NCBI RefSeq assembly: GCF_019929345.1 | Contig: NZ_JAHZPJ010000010.1 | Span: 20,032-84,031 of the forward strand | Direction: 5' to 3' | Length of the DNA: 64,000 nucleotides | DNA from: Streptococcus oralis | GTDB lineage: Bacteria; Bacillota; Bacilli; Lactobacillales; Streptococcaceae | In this document: one piece after another, positions 26,128-37,686 of the stretch | Layout of the letters: every line of letters starts with the position of its first letter | Numbering within the stretch: the stretch's first letter is position 1 | Notes under the pieces: model-generated | What the model was told of the DNA's origin: nothing | Databases searched by the model: none | The model's input: the letters and a program-made list of their open reading frames with translations, nothing else | Made by a program: the position numbers and the translations under genes

Positions 26128-27285
26128 ATGAAAAAGATTCTTAAGCACTCTGCTTTGCTTTTATCAGCTTTAGTACTTGTTGCCTGTGGGGCTTCGAAAA
26201 AGGCTAGTGATAATGGAACAGCTTCGAACTCGAATTTCGAAGTTTCAGTCAAAGACGGTATGTACATTTTACCGAAAGATGAGGATTCCTCTTCACACTA
26301 TCTTGCGCTTCAAGTAGAAATAAAAAATAATCGCGATAAAACATTTAGTTTTACTAGCCGCGATATTACACTTTATAATGAAAAAGACGAAAAAGTAGAG
26401 CCACTCCAAATATACGAAACAGACAGTAAGACTAAGTTTATGTCTTATGGAGATAGTATTTCTAAAGGTAAGAGTGTAGCTGGTTATGTTGTGTATGAAA
26501 TCGACAAAGATGCTAAATATGAGCTTCACTTTGCACCAAGTCTTTATGAAGATATCAAAGAACAATCAAAAAACAAAAACAATGATATTGCAATCAAGGT
26601 TGACCCTTCTAAATATGAAGACCATATTGATGAAGCCAAAGATGCGATGAAGAAATATGTTGATAGTGTTTTCTTAGATGGTGAAAATACTGGAGGGGGA
26701 TCGAAGCTAAGTGTCACTGATAATAAAAATCAGATTATTGCACTTGCTGATGATAAGAAATCTTCTGATAAAGTTGATGAAATTTCAAATGATATTAAGG
26801 CAGATAAAGAAGAGTTCATTAAGAAGTTTGTAGAGTCATTTGGAAAAGGGTTCTATAACTACAAACCTTCTGATGCAGAACTTAGAACGTTCGCAGATGC
26901 TTACATCAAAGCAAACGCTAAGAGAGCAAAAGTTGATTACAAGGTGAAGACATACTTGCCAGATTATGCTGTCGTTTATGTAAGACCAGAGACAATTGAC
27001 TTGGATAACTTGGATATTCATGAATTGAGCCGTAAATTCTACGAAGAAAATAAAGGAAAATACAGCAACTACTCAGAAGCTATGAAAGCTGGTGAGAAGT
27101 ACATTTTAGAAAATGCACCAAGTCAATTTGATTCAACTCTACTAGACACTAGTGATAACATGAAGAAAGAGGGTTATGAAATTAAAATGACCAAGAAAGA
27201 TGGAAAATGGACCATCGATACCTCTTCTAAAAACTATGACTTAAAAGATATGGCTCGCACATTCCGTGGAGGCATTGGATATTAA
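26128..27285 (+). CDS. lipoprotein with DUF4352-like and DUF5105-like regions
   Basis: A 385-residue secreted protein anchored by lipid: signal peptide 1-19 ending in the lipobox LVAC with Cys 20. Residues 35-150 look like the beta-sandwich DUF4352/telomeric-like extracellular domain (LALQVEIKNNRDKTFSF), and the C-terminal half (about 225-385) resembles DUF5105. Ligand and function are unknown; surface exposure on the membrane face is expected. It has its own strong promoter and terminator, so it is a single-gene unit. Codon use is ordinary. Confidence 0.7.
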   Translation: MKKILKHSALLLSALVLVACGASKKASDNGTASNSNFEVSVKDGMYILPKDEDSSSHYLALQVEIKNNRDKTFSFTSRDITLYNEKDEKVEPLQIYETDSKTKFMSYGDSISKGKSVAGYVVYEIDKDAKYELHFAPSLYEDIKEQSKNKNNDIAIKVDPSKYEDHIDEAKDAMKKYVDSVFLDGENTGGGSKLSVTDNKNQIIALADDKKSSDKVDEISNDIKADKEEFIKKFVESFGKGFYNYKPSDAELRTFADAYIKANAKRAKVDYKVKTYLPDYAVVYVRPETIDLDNLDIHELSRKFYEENKGKYSNYSEAMKAGEKYILENAPSQFDSTLLDTSDNMKKEGYEIKMTKKDGKWTIDTSSKNYDLKDMARTFRGGIGY

Positions 27286-27290
27286 GGTTA

Positions 27291-27321
27291 AAAGTTCGAG
27301 TTTACCACTCGAACTTTTTTT
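27291..27321 (+). terminator. terminator after the lipoprotein gene
   Basis: AAAGTTCGAG (27291-27300) pairs perfectly with CTCGAACTTT (27308-27317), 7-nt loop, then a T-run. Confidence 0.88.
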
Positions 27322-27329
27322 CATTGCAA

Positions 27330-27358
27330 TTGTGCAAAAATGAAAAAGATAGTAAAAT
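27330..27358 (+). promoter_or_regulatory. promoter of the ABC-F gene, candidate leaderless start
   Basis: TTGTGC (27330-27335), 17-nt spacer, TAAAAT (27353-27358), then AGATAT and ATG 27365. The six bases between -10 and ATG are identical to those before mutY, and there is no Shine-Dalgarno. Confidence 0.6.
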
Positions 27359-27364
27359 AGATAT

Positions 27365-29266
27365 ATGATTATTTTACAAGCTAATAAAATTGAACGTTCT
27401 TTTGCAGGTGAAGTCCTTTTTGATAATATCAATCTGCAAGTCGATGAGCGAGACCGAATTGCCCTCGTTGGGAGAAATGGAGCAGGTAAGTCTACTCTTT
27501 TGAAGATTTTAGTTGGGGAAGAGGAGCCGACTAGTGGAGAAATCAATAAGAAAAAAGATATTTCTCTGTCTTACCTAGCCCAAAATAGCCGTTTTGAGTC
27601 TGAAAATACCATCTACGATGAAATGCTCCATGTTTTTGATGATCTACGTCGGACAGAGAAGCAACTTCGTCAGATGGAGTTGGAGATGGGTGAAAAGTCA
27701 GGTGAAGATTTGGATAAACTGATGGCGGATTATGATCGCTTATCAGAGAATTTTCGACAGGCTGGTGGTTTTACTTACGAAGCTGATATTCGAGCGATTT
27801 TGAATGGATTCAAGTTTGACGAGTCTATGTGGCAGATGAAAATAGCCGAGCTTTCTGGTGGTCAAAATACTCGTCTGGCTCTAGCAAAAATGCTCCTTGA
27901 AAAGCCTAATCTCTTGGTTTTGGACGAGCCGACCAACCACTTGGATATCGAAACCATTGCCTGGCTAGAGAATTACTTGGTGAACTATAGCGGTGCCCTC
28001 ATTATTGTCAGTCACGACCGTTACTTTTTGGATAAGGTTGCGACGGTTACACTCGATTTAACCAAGCATTCTTTAGACCGTTATGTGGGAAATTACTCTC
28101 GTTTCGTTGAACAAAAAGAGCAAAAGCTAGCTACTGAGGCAAAAAACTATGAAAAGCAGCAGAAGGAAATCGCTGCTCTGGAAGACTTTGTCAATCGCAA
28201 TCTAGTCCGAGCTTCAACAACCAAACGTGCTCAATCTCGCCGTAAACAACTAGAAAAAATGGAGCGTTTGGACAAGCCTGAAGCTGGCAAGAAATCAGCC
28301 AATATGACCTTCCAGTCTGAAAAAACGTCGGGAAATGTCGTTTTGACTGTTGAAAATGCTGCTATTGGCTATGATGGGGAAATATTGTCAGAACCTATCA
28401 ATCTTGACCTTCGTAAAATGAATGCTGTTGCCATCGTAGGACCAAATGGTATTGGTAAGTCAACCCTTATCAAGTCTATCGTGGACCAGATTCCTTTTAT
28501 CAAAGGAGAGAAGCGTTTTGGTGCCAATGTTGAGGTCGGCTACTATGACCAGACTCAAAGCAAGTTGACACCAAGTAATACTGTTCTGGATGAACTTTGG
28601 AATGATTTTAAACTGACACCAGAAGTTGAAATCCGTAACCGTCTTGGCGCTTTCCTCTTCTCAGGGGATGATGTTAAAAAATCAGTTGGAATGCTGTCTG
28701 GTGGCGAGAAAGCTCGTTTACTGCTTGCCAAACTTTCAATGGAAAACAACAATTTCTTGATTTTGGACGAGCCGACCAACCACTTGGATATTGATAGCAA
28801 GGAAGTGTTAGAAAATGCCTTGATTGATTTTGATGGAACCCTTCTTTTTGTCAGCCACGACCGTTATTTCATCAACCGTGTAGCCACTCATGTTTTGGAA
28901 TTGTCCGAGAATGGTTCGACTCTCTATCTAGGAGATTATGACTACTATGTTGATAAAAAGGCTGAAATGGAAGTCAGCCAGACAGAAGAAACTTCAACAA
29001 GTAATCAAGCAAAAGAAACAAGTTCAGTTAATGACTACCAAGCCCAGAAAGAAAGTCAAAAAGAAGCCCGCAAGCTCATGCGACAAATAGAGAGTTTAGA
29101 GGCTGAAATCGAAGAGTTAGAAACTCAAAGTCAAGCCATTTCTGAACAGATGCTGGAAACCAACGACGCCGAAAAACTCATGGAATTGCAAGCTGAACTG
29201 GACAAAATTAGCCATCGTCAAGAAGAGGCTATGCTTGAGTGGGAAGAATTATCGGAGCAGGTGTAA
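27365..29266 (+). CDS. ABC-F family ATPase (YdiF-like)
   Basis: A 633-residue protein with two ATP-binding domains and no membrane segment, the ABC-F layout; such proteins act on ribosomes. The first half has GRNGAGKST, LSGGQNTRLALAK and LLVLDEPTNHLD; the linker (about 240-305) is the charged P-site tRNA interaction motif region; the second half has GPNGIGKST, LSGGEKARLLLAK and FLILDEPTNHLD. A C-terminal coiled coil (about 555-630, rich in Glu and Lys) resembles YdiF/Uup types. Whether it is a housekeeping factor or gives antibiotic protection cannot be told. The Rgg gene follows after 3 nt. Confidence 0.88.
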   Translation: MIILQANKIERSFAGEVLFDNINLQVDERDRIALVGRNGAGKSTLLKILVGEEEPTSGEINKKKDISLSYLAQNSRFESENTIYDEMLHVFDDLRRTEKQLRQMELEMGEKSGEDLDKLMADYDRLSENFRQAGGFTYEADIRAILNGFKFDESMWQMKIAELSGGQNTRLALAKMLLEKPNLLVLDEPTNHLDIETIAWLENYLVNYSGALIIVSHDRYFLDKVATVTLDLTKHSLDRYVGNYSRFVEQKEQKLATEAKNYEKQQKEIAALEDFVNRNLVRASTTKRAQSRRKQLEKMERLDKPEAGKKSANMTFQSEKTSGNVVLTVENAAIGYDGEILSEPINLDLRKMNAVAIVGPNGIGKSTLIKSIVDQIPFIKGEKRFGANVEVGYYDQTQSKLTPSNTVLDELWNDFKLTPEVEIRNRLGAFLFSGDDVKKSVGMLSGGEKARLLLAKLSMENNNFLILDEPTNHLDIDSKEVLENALIDFDGTLLFVSHDRYFINRVATHVLELSENGSTLYLGDYDYYVDKKAEMEVSQTEETSTSNQAKETSSVNDYQAQKESQKEARKLMRQIESLEAEIEELETQSQAISEQMLETNDAEKLMELQAELDKISHRQEEAMLEWEELSEQV

Positions 29267-29269
29267 AAA

Positions 29270-30133
29270 ATGGAACATCTTGGAAAGGTATTTCGTGAAT
29301 TTCGAACAAGTGGAAAGTATTCCTTAAAAGAGGCGACAGGTGAATCATGTTCAACCTCTCAATTATCTCGCTTTGAGCTTGGGGAGTCTGAACTAGCAGT
29401 TTCTCGTTTCTTTGAAATTTTGGATAATATTCACGTGACCGTTGAAAATTTTATGGATAAGGCTAGAAATTTCCATAATCATGAACACGTTGCCTTGATG
29501 GCGCAGATTATTCCGCTTTACTACTCAAATGATATTGCAGGTTTTCAAAAGCTTCAAAAGGAACAGCTCAAGAAAGCGAAGAGTTCGACCAATCCCCTCT
29601 ATTTTGAGCTGAATTGGATTCTGCTACAAGGTCTGATTTGTCAAAGAGATGCTCATTACACGATGAGTCAGAGTGATTTGGAAAAGGTAGCAGATTATCT
29701 TTTTCAAACAGAAGAATGGACCATGTATGAGTTGATTCTTTTCGGAAATCTCTATACTTTCTACAATGTGGACTATGTTGCTCGGATTGGCAGAGAAGTC
29801 ATGGAGCGAGAAGACTACTACAAAGAAATTGGTCGGCATCGTAAACTTGTTTTGATTTTAGCTCTTAACTGTTACCAGCATTGTTTGGAAAACCGTTCTT
29901 TTGCGAATGCGGACTATTTTGAGGCCTATGTGGAGAAGTTGATTGGAAATGGTATCAAGCTTTATGAGCGCAATATCTTCCATTATCTCAAAGGTTTCGC
30001 CCTCTACCAGAGAGCCTTGAAAGAAGAGGGTTGTAGTCAGATGCAGGAGGCTATGCATATTTTTGATGTGCTTGGACTTCCAGAGCAAGTGGCTTATTAT
30101 CAGGAACATTATGAAAAATTTGTAAATGCTTAA
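29270..30133 (+). CDS. Rgg/GadR/MutR family transcriptional regulator
   Basis: A 287-residue Rgg-type regulator with an N-terminal HTH_3 domain (about 5-60, STSQLSRFELGESELAVSRF typical of the family) and a C-terminal TPR-like helical domain (about 75-285) that in relatives binds short hydrophobic peptides. Starts 3 nt after the ABC-F stop, so cotranscribed. The MFS exporter gene directly downstream is a probable target. I searched 30134-30213 by eye for a SHP-type peptide gene and saw none; the inducing signal, if any, is unknown. Confidence 0.88.
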   Translation: MEHLGKVFREFRTSGKYSLKEATGESCSTSQLSRFELGESELAVSRFFEILDNIHVTVENFMDKARNFHNHEHVALMAQIIPLYYSNDIAGFQKLQKEQLKKAKSSTNPLYFELNWILLQGLICQRDAHYTMSQSDLEKVADYLFQTEEWTMYELILFGNLYTFYNVDYVARIGREVMEREDYYKEIGRHRKLVLILALNCYQHCLENRSFANADYFEAYVEKLIGNGIKLYERNIFHYLKGFALYQRALKEEGCSQMQEAMHIFDVLGLPEQVAYYQEHYEKFVNA

Positions 30134-30167
30134 ATTTCCCAAATAAGGGAAGAATAAAGAGACTCCT

Positions 30168-30189
30168 TTCAGTTTTGATACAATAGTTT
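30168..30189 (+). promoter_or_regulatory. MFS gene promoter with a palindrome over the -10
   Basis: TGATACAAT is an extended -10. It is enclosed by TTTTGA and TCAAAA, an inverted repeat that could be an operator, for the Rgg upstream or another regulator. A weak CCC/GGG hairpin lies just before. Confidence 0.45.
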
Positions 30190-30213
30190 CAAAATTTGAG
30201 AGGAGCTTTTTAT

Positions 30214-31392
30214 ATGAATCGACATGCAATCCAGTTGATTAGTCGTGGTGCGATTAATAAGATAGGAAATATGCTCTATGATTATGGAAATAGTGTTTGG
30301 TTAGCATCAATGGGAACGATAGGACAGACTGTTCTTGGGATTTATCAAATTTCTGAACTCGTCACATCGATTCTGGTCAATCCCTTTGGCGGAGTGATTT
30401 CAGACCGTTTTTCGCGTCGCAAAATTTTGATGACGACGGACTTAATTTGTGGCGTTCTTTGCTTAGCTATTTCTTTCATCAGAAATGATAGCTTGATGAT
30501 TGCTGCTCTGATCTTCGCCAATATTGTTCAGGCGGTTGCCTTTTCATTTTCTCGTACAGCCAATAAAGCCATTATAACTGAGGTTGTAGAGAAAGACGAG
30601 ATTGTGACCTATAATGCTCGTTTAGAGCTCGTTTTGCAGGTTGTAGGCGTTAGCTCCCCTGTACTTTCTTTCCTCGTTTTACAATTTGCTAGTCTTCATA
30701 TGACGCTTGTTTTAGATGCCATTAGTTTTTTCATTGCATTTACCTTAGTAGCTTTCCTTCCCCAAAAAGAGACTTTGGTACAAGAGAAAAAGACTTTCAG
30801 CTGGAAAAATATTTTGGCTGATATGAAAGAAGGAATTCGCTATATTTGGCGCCAGCAAGAGATCTTTTTCCTTTTGTTAGTAGCTTCCAGTGTTAATTTC
30901 TTTTTTGCAGCTTTTGAATTTCTCCTCCCTTTTTCAAATAAACTATATGGAGTAGAAGGAGCTTATGCGACTATCTTAACCATGGGTGCTATTGGTTCGA
31001 TTATCGGAGCTCTTCTAGCTAGTAAAATAAAGGCAAGTGTTTATAATCTTTTGATTTTATTGGCCTTGACTGGAGTTGGAGTTTTTATGATGGGATTACC
31101 ACTGCCAACTTTTCTTTCCTTTTCTGGAAATTTAGTTTGTGAACTGTTTATGACGATATTTAATATTCACTTTTTTACTCAGGTGCAAACCAAGGTTGAG
31201 GGGGAATACTTGGGGAGAGTGCTAAGCACAATTTTTACCTTAGCCATTCTATTTATGCCGATTGCAAAAGGCTTTATGACAGTGCTGCCAAGTGTTCATC
31301 TCTTTTCTTTCTTGATAATTGGAAGCGGGGTTATCATCCTATCTTGTCTATCTCTCGTTTATGTGCGAAGTCATTTAAAAAAAGAGTTATAA
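30214..31392 (+). CDS. MFS transporter
   Basis: A 392-residue major facilitator with about twelve membrane helices. GGVISDRFSRRKIL is the loop 2-3 signature, and the sequence resembles the multidrug/macrolide-like MFS_3 type (MefA-like) found in Gram-positive bacteria. The start at 30214 is chosen because AGGAG (30201-30205) lies 8 nt upstream; a TTG six codons earlier is in frame but lies before the SD. It follows the Rgg gene and has its own promoter. The substrate is unknown. Confidence 0.82.
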   Translation: MNRHAIQLISRGAINKIGNMLYDYGNSVWLASMGTIGQTVLGIYQISELVTSILVNPFGGVISDRFSRRKILMTTDLICGVLCLAISFIRNDSLMIAALIFANIVQAVAFSFSRTANKAIITEVVEKDEIVTYNARLELVLQVVGVSSPVLSFLVLQFASLHMTLVLDAISFFIAFTLVAFLPQKETLVQEKKTFSWKNILADMKEGIRYIWRQQEIFFLLLVASSVNFFFAAFEFLLPFSNKLYGVEGAYATILTMGAIGSIIGALLASKIKASVYNLLILLALTGVGVFMMGLPLPTFLSFSGNLVCELFMTIFNIHFFTQVQTKVEGEYLGRVLSTIFTLAILFMPIAKGFMTVLPSVHLFSFLIIGSGVIILSCLSLVYVRSHLKKEL

Positions 31393-31433
31393 TTTCTCTT
31401 TTTTAGAAAATATTTCTCCACAATCCATTTTTC

Positions 31434-31466
31434 AGTCCTTCTCTATTGTGAGGAGGGCTTGATTTA
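31434..31466 (+). terminator. terminator-like hairpin before ligA
   Basis: AGTCCTTCTC (31434-31443) pairs with GAGGAGGGCT (31450-31459), ten pairs with two G-U, 6-nt loop, followed by TTGATTT. Confidence 0.6.
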
Positions 31467-33440
<1,974 letters not shown>

Positions 33441-33505
33441 AGAATAGTTGAAAACTAGATGTCAGATAGTTTGAATAAAAAATTAAATTAGAAATTAGGA
33501 AAAAA

Positions 33506-35791
33506 ATGTATAATTACCCTGTAGTCATCCATTTTCATCGAAAAAATGGAGATTATGCTGCTTGTTCATTTAGTAAAAAACAGGCAGACAGTAAAGAAAG
33601 TTTAGATTATGAGAATAACTATTTTGGAGCACAGTTCTCCTTTACAGTCGAAAGTGTTGAAAAACTGGAGTCTTTGACTTTTTCTGTTGAGATAGACGAA
33701 AAGCCCAAAGATTATCTTGTCCGTTTCAACCATTATCCACTTTTGACGGAAGTTTGGATCTTAGAAGGAGACGATACGGTTTACTATTCTGAAAATCCAG
33801 CTATCGCAAGTCCTTACTACAAAGACCAAAATCCTTTTGCTTTTGATAAAGCTATCCACAGCGCTAGTTTTGACCATCATTGGGGATACCAGGGAGAGTT
33901 GGGTTATAGTATCTCAGACTACCAGACAAGCTTTAAACTCTGGGCTCCGACGGCTACAGCTGTTCAAGTGGTTGTTTATGAAAATACAAGTAACGACGCG
34001 CCTGTTTGGAAAACCTTTAATCTTGAACGTGGGAATAGCTATTCATACAGCCATAAGTACAATACTATTGGTGTTTGGAGTCTAGATCTGGATGAAAATC
34101 TTGCAGGTAAAGCCTATCAGTATCAGATTGAGTTTCCACACCACCAGACTTTGACACGAGACCCTTACACTATCGCTACAAGCCCTGACGGAAAACGTTC
34201 TGTAATTCTATCTCATGAAGAGAGACAGGTAGAAGGCTTTGAAGTCAAACATGGTACGAAAGCTCCTTGGCGTTTGGAAAATCCTTGTAAAGCAGTTATC
34301 TGTGAGATGCATATTCGTGATTTTACAAAATCACCAACATCTGGTGTTCCAGAAAACCTTCGAGGAACTTTCCTTGGGGCTGCCCAGACTGGAACGGTTA
34401 ACCAGTTTGGTCAAGCAACAGCCTTTGACTATATCAAAGAACTCGGCTGTAATTATGTTCAGCTCCAACCAATCTTTGATCGTCATAAGGAATACGACGA
34501 GGATGGAAATGTAACCTATAACTGGGGTTATGACCCTCAAAACTACAATGCTCCAGAAACAAGTTTCTCTAGTAATCCAGATGATCCTGGACAGGTTATT
34601 CGAGACCTCAAGACCATGATTCAGGCTTATCATGATTCAGGAATTGGTGTCATTATGGACGTTGTTTACAACCACACCTTCTCAACGGTTGACGCACCCT
34701 TCCAAACAACTGTACCTGATTATTACTACCGCATGAACCGAGATGGAACCTTCCAAAACGGCACAGGTGTAGGAAATGAAACCGCAAGCGAACACGAAAT
34801 GTACCGTAAGTATATGATTGACTCACTCCTTTATTGGGTGAAAGAATACAATATTGACGGTTTCCGTTTCGACTTGATGGGAATCCACGATGTCAAAACC
34901 ATGCAGGCAATTCGTTGGGCACTTGATGAAGTTGATCCGCGTATTCTCACTTATGGAGAAGGCTGGGATATGGGGACAGGTCTTGCACCTTATGACAAGG
35001 CTAAAAAGGACAATGCCTACCAAATGCCAAATATCGGTTTCTTCAATGATAATCAGCGTGATGCGGTCAAAGGAGGAGAAGTTTATGGTACAATCAAGTC
35101 AGGATTTGTAAGTGGTGCAGCAACTGAACCAATCGTAGCCAAGGCTATTCTTGGTAGCCGAGAGTTGGGGTCTTATCTCAGTCCAAACCAAGTCCTTAAC
35201 TATGTAGAAGCCCATGATAATTACAATCTTCATGACTTGTTAGCAACCCTCCATCCAGATCAAAGTTCCGACCAGATTATGCGCAAGGTCGAGACAGCGA
35301 CAGCCATGAACCTTCTCATGCAAGGAATGTCCTTTATGGAACTTGGTCAAGAGTTTGGACGGACTAAGTTGATTCCAACTGGTGAACACGGAGAACTCAC
35401 TCCAGCAGACCGAGAACGCGCTATGAACAGTTACAACGCTCCTGACAGTGTCAACCAAATAAACTGGGATTTGATTAATGAAAGACAAGAAAGCATTGCC
35501 TTTGTCCGTCAGATTATTCGACTGAAAACACAGACCAGTGCCTTCTCCTATCCTACATACGAAGAAGTTTACCGTCATGTCTTTGTCCACACAGCTGTAG
35601 AAAATAGCGGATGGATTGTTTACGAGATTCACGGCGGACCAGAACATCTATTGGTAGTATTCAATGCCAAGGGAACTTCCTTCTACTTTGAAAATGCAGG
35701 AAACCTTGAAATGCTGGTGTCTAATAGTCGTTCTAAGGAATCAAATGTGATTGATGATACCAGCGTCGTAGTCTTAAAAGTACTCTCGTAA
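33506..35791 (+). CDS. pulA: type I pullulanase (intracellular glycogen/starch debranching enzyme)
   Basis: A 761-residue GH13 enzyme cleaving alpha-1,6 branches. An N-terminal beta domain (1-115), a CBM48 (about 125-225) and the catalytic barrel follow. YNWGYDP (338-344) is the pullulanase signature; the nucleophile is D456 in DGFRFDLMG and the acid is E485 in LTYGEGWD; NYVEAHDN follows. There is no signal peptide, LPXTG or membrane segment, so it acts inside the cell, probably on glycogen or imported maltodextrin, unlike the surface pullulanase SpuA. ATG has SD TAGGAAAA. Confidence 0.9.
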   Translation: MYNYPVVIHFHRKNGDYAACSFSKKQADSKESLDYENNYFGAQFSFTVESVEKLESLTFSVEIDEKPKDYLVRFNHYPLLTEVWILEGDDTVYYSENPAIASPYYKDQNPFAFDKAIHSASFDHHWGYQGELGYSISDYQTSFKLWAPTATAVQVVVYENTSNDAPVWKTFNLERGNSYSYSHKYNTIGVWSLDLDENLAGKAYQYQIEFPHHQTLTRDPYTIATSPDGKRSVILSHEERQVEGFEVKHGTKAPWRLENPCKAVICEMHIRDFTKSPTSGVPENLRGTFLGAAQTGTVNQFGQATAFDYIKELGCNYVQLQPIFDRHKEYDEDGNVTYNWGYDPQNYNAPETSFSSNPDDPGQVIRDLKTMIQAYHDSGIGVIMDVVYNHTFSTVDAPFQTTVPDYYYRMNRDGTFQNGTGVGNETASEHEMYRKYMIDSLLYWVKEYNIDGFRFDLMGIHDVKTMQAIRWALDEVDPRILTYGEGWDMGTGLAPYDKAKKDNAYQMPNIGFFNDNQRDAVKGGEVYGTIKSGFVSGAATEPIVAKAILGSRELGSYLSPNQVLNYVEAHDNYNLHDLLATLHPDQSSDQIMRKVETATAMNLLMQGMSFMELGQEFGRTKLIPTGEHGELTPADRERAMNSYNAPDSVNQINWDLINERQESIAFVRQIIRLKTQTSAFSYPTYEEVYRHVFVHTAVENSGWIVYEIHGGPEHLLVVFNAKGTSFYFENAGNLEMLVSNSRSKESNVIDDTSVVVLKVLS

Positions 35792-35802
35792 ATTAATGTT
35801 CT

Positions 35803-35833
35803 AAAAAGGTTTAGATTAACTAGACCTTTTTTG
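35803..35833 (+). terminator. pulA terminator
   Basis: AAAAAGGTTTAG (35803-35814) pairs with CTAGACCTTTTT (35820-35831), one G-U, 5-nt loop, T-run. Confidence 0.85.
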
Positions 35834-35893
35834 TTTTTATTGACAAACTACTATCTATTAGCAGTAGAAGTCAAATAATTTGAATAATCAAGT

Positions 35894-35911
35894 TTGTGAA
35901 AAAAATATCAA
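35894..35911 (+). promoter_or_regulatory. Rex-like half site upstream of gapN
   Basis: TTGTGAAAAAAATATCAA matches the Rex consensus at 13 of 18 positions, with a good left half. It lies about 40 nt upstream of the gapN -10 (TAAAAT, 35951-35956, preceded by TGA). Confidence 0.35.
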
Positions 35912-35987
35912 TATTTTCCCAAAAAGGGTTGTAATTTTCTGAAAATTTGATAAAATAAGTTTTAATCATTTTCAGGAGGAAGAGAAT

Positions 35988-37412
35988 TTGACACATTATC
36001 AGAATTTAGTGAATGGAAAATGGAAATCATCAGAGAATGAAATTGCCATCTATTCTCCCATCAATCAGGAAAAGCTGGGGACAGTACCAGCTATGAGTCA
36101 GGCTGAAGTAGATGAGGCTATGAAAGCTGCGCGTGCAGCTCTCCCAGCATGGCGTGATTTAGCACCAGTTGAGCGTGCATCCTATCTACATAAGGCAGCA
36201 GATATTTTGGAACGTGATAAGGAAAAAATTGGTACAATTCTTGCCAAAGAGGTTGCAAAAGGGATTAAAGCAGCCATTGGAGAAGTAGTACGTACAGCAG
36301 ATTTGATTCGTTTTGCTGCAGAAGAAGGTCTCCGTATCACTGGACAATCAATGGAAGGTGGCGGTTTTGAAGCTGCAAGTAAAAACAAACTAGCCGTTGT
36401 TCGTCGTGAGCCAGTTGGTGTCGTTTTAGCTATAGCGCCATTTAACTACCCAGTCAACCTTTCTGGATCTAAGATTGCTCCAGCATTGATTGCAGGAAAT
36501 GTCGTTATGTTTAAACCACCAACACAAGGATCTATTTCTGGTCTTTTGTTGGCTAAAGCATTTGACGAAGCAGGAATCCCAGCAGGTGTCTTCAACACCA
36601 TCACTGGACGTGGTTCTGAAATCGGAGACTACATCATTGAACATAAGGAAGTGAACTTTATTAACTTTACAGGTTCCACACCGATTGGTGAGCGTATCGG
36701 TCGTTTAGCGGGCATGCGCCCAATTATGCTTGAGCTTGGTGGAAAAGATGCAGCAATCGTTTTAGAAGATGCAGATTTAGAAAATGCAGCTAAACAAATC
36801 GTAGGTGGTGCCTTTAGCTACTCTGGTCAGCGTTGTACTGCTATCAAGCGTGTCTTGGTTGTGGAAAGCGTAGCAGACAGATTGGCTGAATTGCTCCAAG
36901 CTGAAGTTGCTAAGCTAACAGTAGGTGATCCATTTGACAATGCTGATATCACACCTGTTATTGATAATGCTTCAGCTGACTTCATCTGGGGATTGATTGA
37001 AGATGCTCAGGAAAAGGGTGCCAAAGCGCTCAGCCAAATCAAACGTGAGAAAAATCTCATTTGGCCTGGACTTTTTGATTATGTCACAAGAGATATGAAA
37101 TTAGCATGGGAAGAACCATTTGGACCTGTTCTGCCAATTATCCGTGTCGCTGATGCGGATGAAGCAGTAGCAATTGCTAATGAATCAGAATTCGGTCTTC
37201 AATCTTCAGTCTTTACAAACGACTTTAAGAAGGCGTTTGAAATCGCTGAAAAACTTGAAGTTGGAACGGTTCATATTAATAACAAAACACAACGTGGACC
37301 AGATAATTTCCCATTCCTTGGTGTAAAAGGTTCTGGTGCAGGAGTGCAAGGAATTAAATACAGTATCGAAGCGATGACAAATGTCAAATCCATCGTTTTT
37401 GATGTGAAGTAA
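35988..37412 (+). CDS. gapN: NADP-dependent non-phosphorylating glyceraldehyde-3-phosphate dehydrogenase
   Basis: The 474-residue ALDH-family enzyme oxidises glyceraldehyde-3-P directly to 3-phosphoglycerate and makes NADPH, the main NADPH source in streptococci that lack the oxidative pentose phosphate route. Catalytic Cys is C283 in SGQRCTAIK, the general base is E249 in MLELGGKD, and FTGSTPIGERIG is the cofactor segment. The start is TTG at 35988; AGGAGG (35974-35979) lies 8 nt upstream and no ATG is suitably placed. Single-gene unit with promoter and terminator. Confidence 0.95.
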   Translation: MTHYQNLVNGKWKSSENEIAIYSPINQEKLGTVPAMSQAEVDEAMKAARAALPAWRDLAPVERASYLHKAADILERDKEKIGTILAKEVAKGIKAAIGEVVRTADLIRFAAEEGLRITGQSMEGGGFEAASKNKLAVVRREPVGVVLAIAPFNYPVNLSGSKIAPALIAGNVVMFKPPTQGSISGLLLAKAFDEAGIPAGVFNTITGRGSEIGDYIIEHKEVNFINFTGSTPIGERIGRLAGMRPIMLELGGKDAAIVLEDADLENAAKQIVGGAFSYSGQRCTAIKRVLVVESVADRLAELLQAEVAKLTVGDPFDNADITPVIDNASADFIWGLIEDAQEKGAKALSQIKREKNLIWPGLFDYVTRDMKLAWEEPFGPVLPIIRVADADEAVAIANESEFGLQSSVFTNDFKKAFEIAEKLEVGTVHINNKTQRGPDNFPFLGVKGSGAGVQGIKYSIEAMTNVKSIVFDVK

Positions 37413-37418
37413 TCTAAA

Positions 37419-37447
37419 AAATCAGGAATTTAGCTTCCTGATTTTTA
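37419..37447 (+). terminator. gapN terminator
   Basis: AAATCAGGAA (37419-37428) pairs perfectly with TTCCTGATTT (37435-37444), 6-nt loop, T-run. Confidence 0.88.
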
Positions 37448-37619
37448 TTTTCACTCAAAAATCCAGCTAGAAATTGAAAAATAACGAATATTTTGATATT
37501 ATACTAAGAAAATATATGTAAATCATTTATTTTTTCAACAATTAAATGAAAAATTATATAATGTTAAAATATATTTTCTAAAATTTTCAAGATAATTTTG
37601 GTGAAATTCCGTAAATTAC

Positions 37620-37670
37620 TTGAAAGTTATCTTAAAAGAGTGTATAATAGAATTATAGAAAACGCTTACA
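37620..37670 (+). promoter_or_regulatory. glgBCDA promoter with cre site
   Basis: TTGAAA (37620-37625), 17-nt spacer, TATAAT (37643-37648). TAGAAAACGCTTACA (37656-37670) matches the cre consensus at 14 of 15 positions and lies just downstream of the start of transcription, a position typical of CcpA repression. The sequence 37448-37619 is AT-rich without other features. Confidence 0.8.
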
Positions 37671-37686
37671 AAAGAAAGGGGATTGA

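Noticed and set aside
35240..35647. 135-codon frame antisense to pulA
   Set aside because: Shadow of the catalytic domain frame; no family match by eye.
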